This document shows, piece after piece, positions 28,360-37,054 of a stretch of DNA of 64,000 nucleotides. The stretch comes from Cryobacterium arcticum (GTDB lineage Bacteria; Actinomycetota; Actinomycetes; Actinomycetales; Microbacteriaceae): contig NZ_CP016282.1 of the NCBI RefSeq assembly GCF_001679725.1, positions 3,224,001 through 3,288,000 of the forward strand, in the 5' to 3' direction. Position 1 is the stretch's first letter; each line of letters starts with the position of its first letter. The notes under the pieces are model-generated. The model ran no database searches. It was not told where the DNA came from and saw nothing but the letters and a program-made list of their open reading frames with translations. Both the position numbers and the translations under genes were made by a program.

Positions 28360-30468
28360 ATGACCAGTACTTTCCGCACGGACCCCCACTCCCCCGCCAC
28401 AGCCCTCTCCGCAGCCGGGTCAGACCCGGCATCCGGTGCCACCGGCGCCGCGGGAGTCGCAGGCCTCACCGGGCCGGGCCGTCGCCGCCTCAGCGGCCTC
28501 GACGGACTCCGGGGCCTCGCCGTGGCTCTCGTCGTGGTCTACCACCTGTTCCCGCCGGCGCTTCGCGGCGGTTTCATCGGCGTGGACATCTTCTTCGTGA
28601 TCAGCGGCTTTCTCATCACCGGGCTGATCGTGGCCGAGCGGGACAGCACCGGCCGGTTCTCTCCGCGCCGGTTCTGGCTGCACCGGGCCCGCCGGTTGAT
28701 CCCCGCGCTGGTGCCGCTGGTGCTCGTGGCATGCACGACGGCCTGGCTGATCGGCGGCGACGTTCTGGTGGGCCTCGGCTGGAAGCTGCTCGGCACTGCG
28801 ACGTTCAGCTACAACTGGGTGTCCCTGACCGCGCACACCAGCTACTTCGACTCCGGCCAACCGGAGCTCTTCCGCAACCTCTGGTCTCTCGCGGTGGAGG
28901 AACAGTTCTACCTGCTCTGGCCGCTCATCCTCCTGCTGCTGCTGCGCCTGCGCAGCCCGGGCCTCCGCCTGGCCCTCGTGGCCGCGCTCGCGCTGGCCTC
29001 GGCCGCGTGGATGGGCGTCGGCTTCCAGCCCGGCAGCGACCCCACCCGGGTCTACTACGGCTCCGACACGCACAGCTTCGGCCTGCTGATCGGTGCTTGC
29101 CTGGCCCTGCTGCTGCGCCCCCGGCCCGCCCCTTCGGCGAGTCAGCCCCCTCTGGTGCGCTCGAACGCCAAGATCGCTCCGCAGGCCGGTCCGCGCCCCG
29201 ATGACCTCGGCCCCGGCCGCACGCCGCTCCGACGGTCCCTCGCCGCCGCCCGCCCCTGGTGGGGTGCGGGCGCCGTAGCGGGCCTCCTCGCCGCTGCGAT
29301 CTGGCTACCCGACAACTCCGCCGTCACCTACCGCGGCGGCCTCCTGCTGGTCTCCCTGCTCAGCGCCGTGGTCATCTGGGCGGCCATCGCCGACGGTCGG
29401 TTCGGACGGATGCTCGACTCCGCTCCCCTGCGCTACCTCGGCGAGCGGTCCTACGGCCTCTACCTCTGGCACTGGCCGCTGCTGGTGCTCGTGCAGCTCT
29501 GGGCACCCGTCGGCCCCGGCCCCTGGAGCACCGTGGGCACCGGACTCATCACCCTGGGGCTCGCCCTCACCGCCGCCGCGCTCTCGTACCGCTGGCTGGA
29601 GACTCCGATCCGCCGCCTCGGCCTGCGCGGCGCGCTCCGCCGGCTGCGCGCCTGGGCCCCTCGCCCCACCACCGCGCCCCTCGGCGCGGGCCCGGTGGCG
29701 GTCGTTCCGGGACGCCGTCGGCCGCGGGCAACCCTCGTGGGCGCCGCCCTCGTGACGGTGCTGCTGGTGGCGGGCACCGCCGCATCCGTGCTCACGGCGC
29801 CATCGATGACCTCCGCGCAGGCCGAGGTGCTGCGCGGCCAGCAGGCGCTCGACCGGGCGGCCGAGGCCGCCGAGGCTCAGGCCGCTGCCGCTGCCGCCGC
29901 GCAGGCCGCTGGGGTGGCCGCTGAAGCCACCCGCGGCTCGACCATCACCGCGGTCGGCGACTCGGTCATGCTGGCGTCCGCGGCCGAGCTGCAGGCGGAG
30001 TTCCCCGGCATCGCGATCGACGCGCAGGTGTCCCGTGGCATGGACGCCGCGCCGGAGATCCTCGCCGCGCAGCGCGACGCCGGCACCCTGCGCCCGGTGG
30101 TGGTCGTGGGTCTGGGCACCAACGGCCCGATCTCCCAGACCGAGCTCGCCGACATCATGCGCTCCATCGGACCGAGCCGCGAACTCATCGTGGTCAACGC
30201 CTTCGCCGACCGGGACTGGACCCCGGGCGTCAACGCCGAGCTGGCGGACTTCTCGGCGCACCGCGCCCGCGTCGCCCTGGCCGACTGGAGTGCCGCGATC
30301 GCCCCGCACGTGGACGTGCTCGCCGACGACGGCATCCACCCCGGCCCCACCGGTGGCGCGATCTACGCCGACGCCGTGGCGGCCGCGCTCGACAGCCTGG
30401 CGGGTGCGCCGCAGGCCCCGGTGCCGGGCCCAGACACCCTGCAGGCCTTCCGCCCGCAGCCCCGCTAG
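28360..30468 (+). CDS. OafA/YrhL-type membrane acyltransferase with C-terminal SGNH domain
   Basis: A 702-residue protein. Residues 48-410 form an acyltransferase-3 membrane domain: LDGLRGLAVALVVVYHL (catalytic His in the first helix), FIGVDIFFVISGFLITGL and SLAVEEQFYLLWP. A Pro/Arg-rich loop follows, then a helix, an Ala/Glu/Gln coiled stretch and an SGNH hydrolase-like domain with GDSVML at 533 and DDGIHPGPTG at about 656-665. Such proteins O-acetylate peptidoglycan, teichoic acids or polysaccharides outside the membrane. The acceptor is unknown. It stands alone between truA and rplQ, on the opposite strand to both. Confidence 0.9.
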   Translation: MTSTFRTDPHSPATALSAAGSDPASGATGAAGVAGLTGPGRRRLSGLDGLRGLAVALVVVYHLFPPALRGGFIGVDIFFVISGFLITGLIVAERDSTGRFSPRRFWLHRARRLIPALVPLVLVACTTAWLIGGDVLVGLGWKLLGTATFSYNWVSLTAHTSYFDSGQPELFRNLWSLAVEEQFYLLWPLILLLLLRLRSPGLRLALVAALALASAAWMGVGFQPGSDPTRVYYGSDTHSFGLLIGACLALLLRPRPAPSASQPPLVRSNAKIAPQAGPRPDDLGPGRTPLRRSLAAARPWWGAGAVAGLLAAAIWLPDNSAVTYRGGLLLVSLLSAVVIWAAIADGRFGRMLDSAPLRYLGERSYGLYLWHWPLLVLVQLWAPVGPGPWSTVGTGLITLGLALTAAALSYRWLETPIRRLGLRGALRRLRAWAPRPTTAPLGAGPVAVVPGRRRPRATLVGAALVTVLLVAGTAASVLTAPSMTSAQAEVLRGQQALDRAAEAAEAQAAAAAAAQAAGVAAEATRGSTITAVGDSVMLASAAELQAEFPGIAIDAQVSRGMDAAPEILAAQRDAGTLRPVVVVGLGTNGPISQTELADIMRSIGPSRELIVVNAFADRDWTPGVNAELADFSAHRARVALADWSAAIAPHVDVLADDGIHPGPTGGAIYADAVAAALDSLAGAPQAPVPGPDTLQAFRPQPR

Positions 30469-30543
30469 CCTCTCCCCCACGGCCCCAAGCCCGACAGCCG
30501 CCGTGCCGCAGGCTCCTTAGCCTTCGCTGCACCGCCTGTCGGC

Positions 30544-30571
30544 GACCGCGCCCGCTATAGCGGGCGCGGTC
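30544..30571. terminator. 28-bp perfect palindrome after the acyltransferase gene
   Basis: A perfect GC-rich palindrome with 14-bp arms and no loop (GACCGCGCCCGCTA and its complement) lies 75 bp beyond the acyltransferase stop. It has no T-tract on either strand. A terminator is plausible; a protein site is possible. Confidence 0.5.
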
Positions 30572-30609
30572 ACCCACCAGAGGTGCGGTGAACGCATCCG
30601 GGCACACAA

Positions 30610-30637
30610 AAAGGGCCCGACCGAAGTCGGGCCCTTT
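30610..30637 (-). terminator. Intrinsic terminator of the alpha operon
   Basis: A 12-bp stem (30610-30621 with 30626-30637) closed by a TTCG loop on the minus strand and followed by TTTTT in total after the last pairs. It lies 33 bp after the rplQ stop. Confidence 0.9.
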
Positions 30638-30670
30638 CAGGTACTACAGGTTCAGCAGATGACGCTGATG

Positions 30671-31201
30671 CTACTTGGCTTCCTCAGCGGATGCCTCGGC
30701 AGCGTCGGCCTCAACGGTCTCAGCTTCGACAGCGTCGGCTTCGACAACCTCAGCCTCGGGGGCTTCGGTCTCTTCGACGACGGGCTCGGCGACCGGCGCG
30801 GACGCCTTCGCGGAAGCCTTGTTCGACTTCACCTTGGGCGTGACGGGCTCGAGAACGAGCTCCATCTGCACCATGGAGGCGTTGTCGCCCTTGCGGAAGC
30901 CGAGCTTCGTGATGCGGGTGTAGCCGCCATCGCGGAGCGCAACCTGGGGCGCGATCTCGGTGAAGAGCTCGTGCACGACGGTCTTGTCGCCGATCGTCGC
31001 GAGAACGCGACGACGAGCGTGCAGGTCGCCACGCTTGGCGAAAGTCACCAGGCGCTCGGCAACCGGACGCAGGCGCTTGGCGCGCGTCTCGGTCGTCTTG
31101 ATGGACTTGTGGGTGAACAGGCTGGCGGCCAGGTTCGCGAGCATGAGGCGCTCGTGCGCCGGTCCGCCACCGAGACGGGCTCCCTTAGTGGGCTTAGGCA
31201 T
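30671..31201 (-). CDS. rplQ: 50S ribosomal protein L17 with acidic tail
   Basis: 176 residues. The L17 core ([28 protein letters not shown]) takes up about 120 residues, the usual bacterial length; the last 55 form an Ala/Glu/Val-rich acidic tail ([16 protein letters not shown]) that is probably disordered and is typical of actinobacterial L17. Last gene of the alpha operon, 51 bp after rpoA. Confidence 0.96.
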   Translation of the reverse strand: MPKPTKGARLGGGPAHERLMLANLAASLFTHKSIKTTETRAKRLRPVAERLVTFAKRGDLHARRRVLATIGDKTVVHELFTEIAPQVALRDGGYTRITKLGFRKGDNASMVQMELVLEPVTPKVKSNKASAKASAPVAEPVVEETEAPEAEVVEADAVEAETVEADAAEASAEEAK

Positions 31202-31252
31202 TATCGGTAATCTCCAGTATCAAAGTCGAAAGGCGTCGAGGAACGACGAGCC

Positions 31253-32242
31253 TTAGATGGTTTCTTCGTCGTAGCCGCTGTAGAAGTGCGCACCGTCAAA
31301 GCCGGGCACAGAATCCTTCAGTGACAGGCCAAGCTCAACGAGCTTGTCCTTGACCTCATCCACCGACTTCTGTCCGAAGTTGCGGATGTTCATCAGCTGG
31401 GTCTCCGAGAGGGCGACCAGTTCGCTGACGTTGTTGATGCCTTCGCGCTTGAGGCAGTTGTACGAGCGCACGGACAGATCGAGGTCTTCGATCGGCACGG
31501 ACAGCTCGGTCGAGAGAACGGCGTCGACCGGCGCGGGGCCGATCTCAATGCCCTCGGCGGCCGTGTTGAGCTCGCGGGCCAGACCGAACAGCTCGGTCAG
31601 CGTGCGACCGGCGGATGCGATGGCGTCGCGAGGCGAGATAGCCGACTTGGTCTCCACGTCAACGACGAGGCGGTCGAAGTCGGTGCGCTCACCGGCACGA
31701 GTTGCCTCGACACGGTAGGTCACCTTGAGAACCGGCGAGTAGATCGAGTCGACCGGAATCTGGCCGGCCTCGGAGTACTCGTTGCGGTTCTGGGTAGCCG
31801 ACACGTAACCACGGCCACGCTCGATGGTCAGTTCAAGTTCGAACTTGGCCTTGTCGTTCAGGGTCGCGATGACGAGCTCGGGGTTGTGAACCTCCACGCC
31901 GGCCGGAGCCGAGATGTCGGCAGCGGTGACCTGGCCGGAGCCCTGCTTGCGCAGGTACGCGGTGATCGGCTCGTCGTGCTCGCTCGAGATGACGAGTCCC
32001 TTGATGTTCAGGATGATCTCGGTGACATCTTCCTTGACCCCGGGAACGGTGCTGAATTCGTGAAGCACTCCATCGATGCGGATGCTGGTGACAGCAGCGC
32101 CGGGAATCGAGGAAAGCAGGGTGCGGCGCATCGAGTTACCGAGGGTGTAGCCGAAGCCGGGCTCGAGCGGTTCGATGACGAACCGGGACCGGAACTCCGA
32201 GATGTTCTCTTCGGTGAGCGTGGGGCGCTGTGCGATAAGCAC
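31253..32242 (-). CDS. rpoA: RNA polymerase alpha subunit
   Basis: 329 residues. The N-terminal assembly domain ([28 protein letters not shown]) is followed by a linker and the alpha-CTD ([20 protein letters not shown]) that contacts promoter DNA and activators. An ordinary member of the alpha operon. It follows rpsK with a 164-bp gap in which many actinobacteria carry rpsD; S4 is absent here. Confidence 0.98.
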   Translation of the reverse strand: MLIAQRPTLTEENISEFRSRFVIEPLEPGFGYTLGNSMRRTLLSSIPGAAVTSIRIDGVLHEFSTVPGVKEDVTEIILNIKGLVISSEHDEPITAYLRKQGSGQVTAADISAPAGVEVHNPELVIATLNDKAKFELELTIERGRGYVSATQNRNEYSEAGQIPVDSIYSPVLKVTYRVEATRAGERTDFDRLVVDVETKSAISPRDAIASAGRTLTELFGLARELNTAAEGIEIGPAPVDAVLSTELSVPIEDLDLSVRSYNCLKREGINNVSELVALSETQLMNIRNFGQKSVDEVKDKLVELGLSLKDSVPGFDGAHFYSGYDEETI

Positions 32243-32260
32243 TATTGATTCCTTTCGGCG

Positions 32261-32282
32261 AAGTGTCCGCTATATGACACTT
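32261..32282 (-). promoter_or_regulatory. Inverted repeat in the rpsK-rpoA gap
   Basis: AAGTGTC (32261-32267) and GACACTT (32276-32282) are perfect 7-bp arms around an AT-rich octamer, 18 bp upstream of the rpoA start. The rest of the 164-bp gap holds no gene. It may mark an internal promoter or an RNA hairpin. Confidence 0.4.
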
Positions 32283-32406
32283 AGTGGCGAGTTGTTAAGT
32301 TGTGAGACTCGACGGGGTGGCTGGCCGCCCTGTCGCGGTGAACGGCGAGTGAGCCTGCCCGGATCTTTCGACCCAGACAAGCCCAATCGCCAGTCACTGA
32401 AAGGAA

Positions 32407-32805
32407 TTAAACGCGGCGGCGCTTCGGGGGACGGCAACCGTTGTGAGCCTGGGGCGTCACGTCGTTGATCGAACCAACTTCGAGGCCGGCAGCCTGCAGC
32501 GAACGGATAGCCGTTTCGCGGCCGGAGCCCGGTCCCTTGACGAAGACGTCAACCTTCTTCATGCCGTGCTCCTGCGCCTGGCGGGCAGCCGACTCGGCGG
32601 CCAGCTGAGCGGCGAACGGGGTCGACTTGCGCGAACCCTTGAAGCCGACTCCACCTGAGGACGCCCAGCTGATGACTGCACCGGTGGTGTCAGTGATCGA
32701 GACGATGGTGTTGTTGAACGTGGACTTGATGTGAGCCTGGCCCACAACAATGTTCTTCTTTTCTTTCTTACGCGGCTTCCGTACGGCCGACTTGGGTGCT
32801 GCCAT
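32407..32805 (-). CDS. rpsK: 30S ribosomal protein S11
   Basis: 132 residues, a complete S11 ([28 protein letters not shown]-terminus [13 protein letters not shown]). It is part of the 30S platform near the mRNA exit. It lies 42 bp after rpsM. No unusual feature. Confidence 0.98.
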   Translation of the reverse strand: MAAPKSAVRKPRKKEKKNIVVGQAHIKSTFNNTIVSITDTTGAVISWASSGGVGFKGSRKSTPFAAQLAAESAARQAQEHGMKKVDVFVKGPGSGRETAIRSLQAAGLEVGSINDVTPQAHNGCRPPKRRRV

Positions 32806-32847
32806 GATTTCTCCTGAATCCTAGAGGCGAGACGGGCTAGGCGAGGC

Positions 32848-33222
32848 CTAGCGCGCCTTCTTCTTGCCGGCTACGGTGCGCTTCGGGCCCTTGCGGGTGC
32901 GAGCGTTGGTCTTGGTGCGCTGGCCGCGAACGGGCAGGCCCTTGCGGTGACGAATACCTTCGTAGCTACCGATCTCGACCTTGCGGCGGATGTCAGCGGC
33001 GATCTCGCGTCGAAGGTCACCCTCGATCTTGAAGGTTCCTTCGATGTAGTCGCGGAGCTGGACGAGCTGCTCGTCAGTCAGGTCCTTGACGCGAATGTTT
33101 CCATCGATCTCGACGTCGGCGAGGGTCTTGAGGGCCCTCGTACGGCCAACACCGAAAATGTAAGTAAGTGCAACTTCCACGCGCTTATCGCGCGGAATGT
33201 CTACGCCGGCTAGACGTGCCAT
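32848..33222 (-). CDS. rpsM: 30S ribosomal protein S13
   Basis: 124 residues, complete S13 ([21 protein letters not shown]; basic C-terminus [13 protein letters not shown] that touches P-site tRNA). I chose the ATG at 33220-33222, preceded by GGAG, rather than an in-frame start 20 codons upstream whose extra residues are not ribosomal. The preceding leader can form a three-helix RNA. Confidence 0.97.
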   Translation of the reverse strand: MARLAGVDIPRDKRVEVALTYIFGVGRTRALKTLADVEIDGNIRVKDLTDEQLVQLRDYIEGTFKIEGDLRREIAADIRRKVEIGSYEGIRHRKGLPVRGQRTKTNARTRKGPKRTVAGKKKAR

Positions 33223-33258
33223 TGTGGCTTCTCCTGTGGGATGAGTGGAGGTCTGTAA

Positions 33259-33316
33259 CAGTGCCTGTGCATCGGCCTCCAACCGATGGTGTCACCCCGA
33301 GGGGTTCCCGGCACTG
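33259..33316 (-). promoter_or_regulatory. Three-helix junction in the rpsM leader (candidate r-protein leader RNA)
   Basis: Starting 36 nt upstream of rpsM, the transcript can form a closing helix CAGTGCC/GGCACTG (33259-33265 with 33310-33316) enclosing two hairpins: CATCGG/CCGATG with a 7-nt loop (33270-33288) and ACCCC/GGGGT with a 2-nt gap (33294-33305). All three helices are perfectly paired. Regulation by S13 or another ribosomal protein is inference. Confidence 0.5.
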
Positions 33317-33364
33317 CTAAGTATTCAGTTGTAAAGCTGCGGACCGCGGTGAGATCGGCCTGCG

Positions 33365-33383
33365 GGTCTCGACAAGCTCGACC
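33365..33383. repeat. Single F core of the dispersed repeat, after rpmJ
   Basis: A perfect copy of GGTCTCGACAAGCTCGACC, 30 bp beyond the rpmJ stop. Confidence 0.85.
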
Positions 33384-33413
33384 AGCCCTGAGGCTGCTGA
33401 GCTTGCCAGGTGA

Positions 33414-33527
33414 CTAGCCCTGACGCTGCTTGTGACGCGGGTTCTCGCAGATGACCATCACGTTGCCGTTACGGCGGATGACCTTGCACTTGTCACAGAT
33501 CTTCTTGACGCTGGGCTTGACCTTCAT
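33414..33527 (-). CDS. rpmJ: 50S ribosomal protein L36
   Basis: A 37-residue protein read directly from the sequence: [20 protein letters not shown] at the start and [10 protein letters not shown] at the end. The zinc-binding residues are present: Cys11, Cys14, Cys27 and His32. This is the zinc-binding (C+) form of L36. It lies between infA and rpsM, the usual place, but is flanked on each side by a core of the dispersed repeat in inverted orientation. Confidence 0.95.
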   Translation of the reverse strand: MKVKPSVKKICDKCKVIRRNGNVMVICENPRHKQRQG

Positions 33528-33569
33528 GGGTGTGTCCTTATGTTCGCTGTCTTCGTGCCGATACCCGGT

Positions 33570-33588
33570 GATCGAGCTTGTCGAGATC
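33570..33588. repeat. Single R core of the dispersed repeat, between infA and rpmJ
   Basis: A perfect R copy (GATCGAGCTTGTCGAGATC), 42 bp upstream of rpmJ. With the F copy at 33365 it forms an inverted pair around rpmJ. Confidence 0.85.
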
Positions 33589-33610
33589 GGCCGTTACTTA
33601 CAGCAACGCT

Positions 33611-33832
33611 TTACTTGTAGCGGTAAACGATCCGACCGCGGGTCAGGTCGTAAGGGCTCAGCTCCACGATCACGCGGTCCTCGGGGAGGATGCGGATGTA
33701 GTGCTGACGCATCTTGCCCGAAATGTGGGCAAGAACTTTGTGGCCGTTGGTCAACTCAACGCGAAACATCGCATTGGGAAGAGCTTCGACTACTGCGCCC
33801 TCGATCTCGATGACACCGTCTTTTTTGGCCAT
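33611..33832 (-). CDS. infA: Translation initiation factor IF-1
   Basis: 73 residues, a complete S1-like OB-fold factor ([27 protein letters not shown]-terminus RGRIVYRYK). It binds the 30S A site during initiation. First gene of the alpha operon, which is separated from map by the mannitol PTS locus. Confidence 0.98.
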   Translation of the reverse strand: MAKKDGVIEIEGAVVEALPNAMFRVELTNGHKVLAHISGKMRQHYIRILPEDRVIVELSPYDLTRGRIVYRYK

Positions 33833-33923
33833 AACTCACTATCGCTAAAGTATTGGTTGCTGGTCGTGCGTGGATGTGGCGGCCAGACACGCCAATAAAG
33901 GCGGTGCTAGACACCAAGGATTT

Positions 33924-33955
33924 ATCCTATGCTATGCAATTGCCTTTTGGCAATT
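33924..33955 (-). promoter_or_regulatory. Promoter of the infA (alpha) operon with overlapping palindrome
   Basis: On the minus strand TTGCCA (33948-33953) and TAGGAT (33924-33929) are 18 bp apart in an AT-rich patch, about 90 bp upstream of infA. A perfect palindrome AATTGCC-TTTT-GGCAATT (33938-33955) covers the -35 and could be an operator. Confidence 0.5.
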
Positions 33956-33967
33956 CATCCCTATAAT

Positions 33968-33993
33968 CCCTCGGCCCGTTTCCAGGCCGAGGG
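33968..33993 (-). terminator. Terminator hairpin of the mannitol operon
   Basis: Perfect 9-bp arms CCCTCGGCC/GGCCGAGGG with an 8-nt loop, beginning 15 bp after the mtlD stop; ATTATAG follows instead of a full U-tract. Confidence 0.7.
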
Positions 33994-34008
33994 ACGGTGG
34001 GACAGCAC

Positions 34009-35160
34009 TCAGGATGCGGTGACGGCTCCGCGGACAACCTCGAGCACGTCCGCGTAGAGCGGATGCGTGGGCTCGAGCCCGCACACGTCGGCCACGATGG
34101 TCTCGGCCGAGTCGGTGGCGAGCATCCGCTGCAGTTCGACGCTCTGCTCGTCGTCGGCCACGTTGAAGCGCAGCGCGGCGGCGATGGCCTCGAGCAGCGC
34201 CACGGGGCGGGTGCCCCGCTCGGCGATCTCGGCGGCCGGGCCGATGAAGCGTTCGTGCCGGCTGAGCTTGCGCAGCGGCTGGCGGCCGACACGTTCGACG
34301 GTGTCGGGCAGCGACGGGTTGGCGAACCGACCGAGGATCTTCTCCCGGTAGGCGCGCTGGGTGTCTTCGTCGAGGCCGTGCTTGGCCACCAGGAGGGCGC
34401 TGGTCTCTTCGAGCACCCGTCGGGCACCGTCGGCGACCGAGGGCACCAGCAGGGCGTCGGAGAGCTTGGAGACGCCGGCCTGGGTGCCGAGGTAGGCCAC
34501 CGTGGCGTGCCCGGTGTTCACCGTGAAGAGCTTCCGCTCGATGTACGGGGCGAGGTCCTTGACGAACGTGGCGCCGGGGATCACCGGCGGGGTGTCGCCG
34601 AAGGCGGGGCTTTCGATGACCCACTCGTAGAAGGCCTCGACGGTGACGTCGATACCGGCATCCGCTGCCTGGCCGGGAACGATGCGGTCCACGGCCGTGT
34701 TCGCGAAGGCCACCCGGCTGGCGAGGGCGTCGCGGTCGCCGTCGGGCACGTTCGCCCAGACCTGCTCGGCGAGCACATCCGTGGCGTTGATCGCGTTCTC
34801 GCAGGCCATCACGGCCAGCGGCGGGCGGCCGGCATCGCGGCGGGCCAGGCCCGCCGCGATGACCGGAGCCACGAAACGCAACACGTTCGGTCCGACGGCG
34901 GTGGTGACCGCGTCGGCCGTGGCGATCTCGTTGATGAGATCGGCCTCGTGGGTGGAACTGTTGATGGCGCGGAAGTTGTCGACCAGCTTGTCGGTGGGCG
35001 TCTCCCCCGCCTCGTGCACCGTGTAGGACGGTGCGCCCTGCAGAGCCTCAATGAGAGGAGCATTCACATCGGCGAAGACGACCTCATAACCGGCCTCGTG
35101 AAGCAGGAGCCCGACGAAACCGCGGCCGATGTTGCCCGCGCCGAAGTGAATGGCTTTCAT
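34009..35160 (-). CDS. mtlD: Mannitol-1-phosphate 5-dehydrogenase
   Basis: It oxidises mannitol-1-phosphate, the PTS product, to fructose-6-phosphate with NAD+. 383 residues, the usual length. It begins [20 protein letters not shown], the dinucleotide-binding signature of polyol dehydrogenases; [20 protein letters not shown] is the substrate-site region with the catalytic Lys and the following His. It overlaps mtlF by 4 nt and ends the pts-mtl operon. Confidence 0.96.
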   Translation of the reverse strand: MKAIHFGAGNIGRGFVGLLLHEAGYEVVFADVNAPLIEALQGAPSYTVHEAGETPTDKLVDNFRAINSSTHEADLINEIATADAVTTAVGPNVLRFVAPVIAAGLARRDAGRPPLAVMACENAINATDVLAEQVWANVPDGDRDALASRVAFANTAVDRIVPGQAADAGIDVTVEAFYEWVIESPAFGDTPPVIPGATFVKDLAPYIERKLFTVNTGHATVAYLGTQAGVSKLSDALLVPSVADGARRVLEETSALLVAKHGLDEDTQRAYREKILGRFANPSLPDTVERVGRQPLRKLSRHERFIGPAAEIAERGTRPVALLEAIAAALRFNVADDEQSVELQRMLATDSAETIVADVCGLEPTHPLYADVLEVVRGAVTAS

Positions 35161-35597
35161 TCTGCGTTTACCTCCTCGAGCAACGCGAAGATGTCTTCCT
35201 GCGTTGCTGCGTCGATCAGTTTCTGTACTTCGTCCTCGTCCGAGAAGACGACGGCGATCTTGGAGAGGATCTCCAGGTGTTCGTTGTTCAGTCCGGCAAT
35301 GCCGACCGCAAACTTGACGGGCTGGCCGTCCCAGTCGATCGGCTCGGCGTAACGCACGAGCGAGAGAGCCGATCGCACGATCGACTCCTTCGCGTCGTTC
35401 GTGCCGTGCGGGATCGCCAGGAAGTTACCCATGTAGGTCGAGACGGAGTTCTCGCGCTCGAACATCGAGTCGACATACTCCTGCTTGACCGCCCCGGCGG
35501 CGACCAGCAGTGCGCCGGCCTCCCGGATTGCGTCGTCCCGGGTGGTGGCCGTTCCCGCGGCCACCACGTTCTGCGGTTCCAGAATGCTCTGGGTCAT
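35157..35597 (-). CDS. mtlF: Mannitol-specific PTS enzyme IIA
   Basis: 146 residues. The phosphorylated His64 is in [10 protein letters not shown], the classic EIIA-Mtl motif. It carries phosphate from HPr to the EIIB domain of MtlA. It overlaps mtlA by 1 nt and mtlD by 4 nt, so the three are translated together. Confidence 0.95.
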   Translation of the reverse strand: MTQSILEPQNVVAAGTATTRDDAIREAGALLVAAGAVKQEYVDSMFERENSVSTYMGNFLAIPHGTNDAKESIVRSALSLVRYAEPIDWDGQPVKFAVGIAGLNNEHLEILSKIAVVFSDEDEVQKLIDAATQEDIFALLEEVNAE

Positions 35598-37054
35598 TAC
35601 TTAGTCACTTCCTCGCTTGTGCCCTGGAGAGATTCCACGACCTCGTCGTACTTGGGGCTGTTCATGAAGTTGTCCACCGAGACGTGCACCGACTTGGGGC
35701 TCTTGCCCCGAGCGCGGTCCGTCAGGTCCTGGTGGGTGATCACGAGGTCGGCGGTTCCGTCGAGGTTCGCGATGGCCTGGTTGGTCACCGTGACCCCTTC
35801 GATGCCGGCCTTCTTGATCTTGTTGCGGAGCACCGAGGCCCCCATGGCGCTCGAGCCCATACCAGCGTCGCACGCGAAGACGATGTTCTTCACAGCGGTT
35901 CCGGTGGCGGCCGAGCCGCCCAGGTTGCTCAGCACGGAGCTGGACTTGCCCTTGTTGGCTTCGGTCTTGGCGATGGCGGCGGCCAGTTCGTTGTCGTTCT
36001 CAGCGGCGAGGTCCTTCTTGCGGCTGGAGCGGAGGATGACCGCACCGATCGCGAAGGAGACACCGGCGGAGGCGAGAACCGAGAGGATCACACCGACGAA
36101 GTCGGTGGCCGGGGTCTGAGCCAACACGGCGATGATGCTGCCGGGCGAGGCGGGGGCGCGCAGGCCGGTCTGGAAGGCGACGTTCACGGCAACACCGGTC
36201 ATGCCACCACCGATGGCAGCAAGCACCATCATCGGCTTCATCAGCACGTACGGGAAGTAGATCTCGTGGATACCACCGAGGAACTGGATGATGATCGCAC
36301 CGGGTGCACTCGCGCGGGCCAGGCCCACGCCGAAGAACGTGAACGCGAGCAGGATGCCCAGGCCGGGGCCGGGGTTCGCCTCGAGCAGGAAGAGGACGGA
36401 CTTGCCGCTCTCCTGGACCTGCTGCACACCGATGGGGGTGAGCACGCCGTGGTTGATGGCGTTGTTGAGGAAGAGGATCTTGCCGGGTTCGATGAAGATC
36501 GACGCGATCGGCAGCAGGCCGTTGGCAATCAGCCAGTCAACGACCGACTCGAGGAAGGCGCTCAGTCCGGTGACCAGCGGGGCGATTCCGAAGAACGCAC
36601 CGAGGGCCAGGGCGAAGCCGAGGATACCGGCGGAGAAGTTGTCCACCAGCATCTCGAAGCCGGGCCTGATCTTGCCGGCCCAGATCTTGTCGACCTTCAT
36701 CAGGATCCACGCGGACAGCGGGCCGACGATCATGGCGCCGATGAACATCGGGATCGAGCTGCCGACGATGACGCCCATGGTGGCGATCGAGGCGATCACT
36801 CCACCGCGGGTGCCGTAGACCATCCGGCCGCCGGTGTTGGCGATCAGCAACGGCAGTAGGTACAAGATCATCGGGTCGACCAGCGTGACCAGGGTCTCGT
36901 TGGGGGTCCATCCGGTGGGGATGAAGAAGGCGGTGATGATGCCCCACGCGATGAACGCCGCGATGTTGGGCATGATCATGCCGCTCAGGAAGGTGCCGAA
37001 GGCCTGAACGTGGACCCTCGCGCCCTTCTTCTCGGTGACAGACGTCGTTGTCAT
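35597..37054 (-). CDS. mtlA: Mannitol-specific PTS enzyme IICB
   Basis: 485 residues. The membrane EIIC part (about 15-345) begins VQAFGTFLSGMIMPNIAAFI and has the family loop LGGIHEIYFPYVL with the substrate-binding GGIHE. A linker leads to EIIB, whose phosphorylated Cys395 starts CDAGMGSSAMGAS. The protein imports mannitol and phosphorylates it. The ATG overlaps the ptsI stop by 4 nt. EIIA is a separate protein (MtlF). Confidence 0.96.
   Translation of the reverse strand: MTTTSVTEKKGARVHVQAFGTFLSGMIMPNIAAFIAWGIITAFFIPTGWTPNETLVTLVDPMILYLLPLLIANTGGRMVYGTRGGVIASIATMGVIVGSSIPMFIGAMIVGPLSAWILMKVDKIWAGKIRPGFEMLVDNFSAGILGFALALGAFFGIAPLVTGLSAFLESVVDWLIANGLLPIASIFIEPGKILFLNNAINHGVLTPIGVQQVQESGKSVLFLLEANPGPGLGILLAFTFFGVGLARASAPGAIIIQFLGGIHEIYFPYVLMKPMMVLAAIGGGMTGVAVNVAFQTGLRAPASPGSIIAVLAQTPATDFVGVILSVLASAGVSFAIGAVILRSSRKKDLAAENDNELAAAIAKTEANKGKSSSVLSNLGGSAATGTAVKNIVFACDAGMGSSAMGASVLRNKIKKAGIEGVTVTNQAIANLDGTADLVITHQDLTDRARGKSPKSVHVSVDNFMNSPKYDEVVESLQGTSEEVTK

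Noticed and set aside
31320..31345. AGCTCAACGAGCTTGTCC in rpoA as a further repeat core
   Set aside because: It lies in conserved rpoA coding sequence and matches the core only in part.
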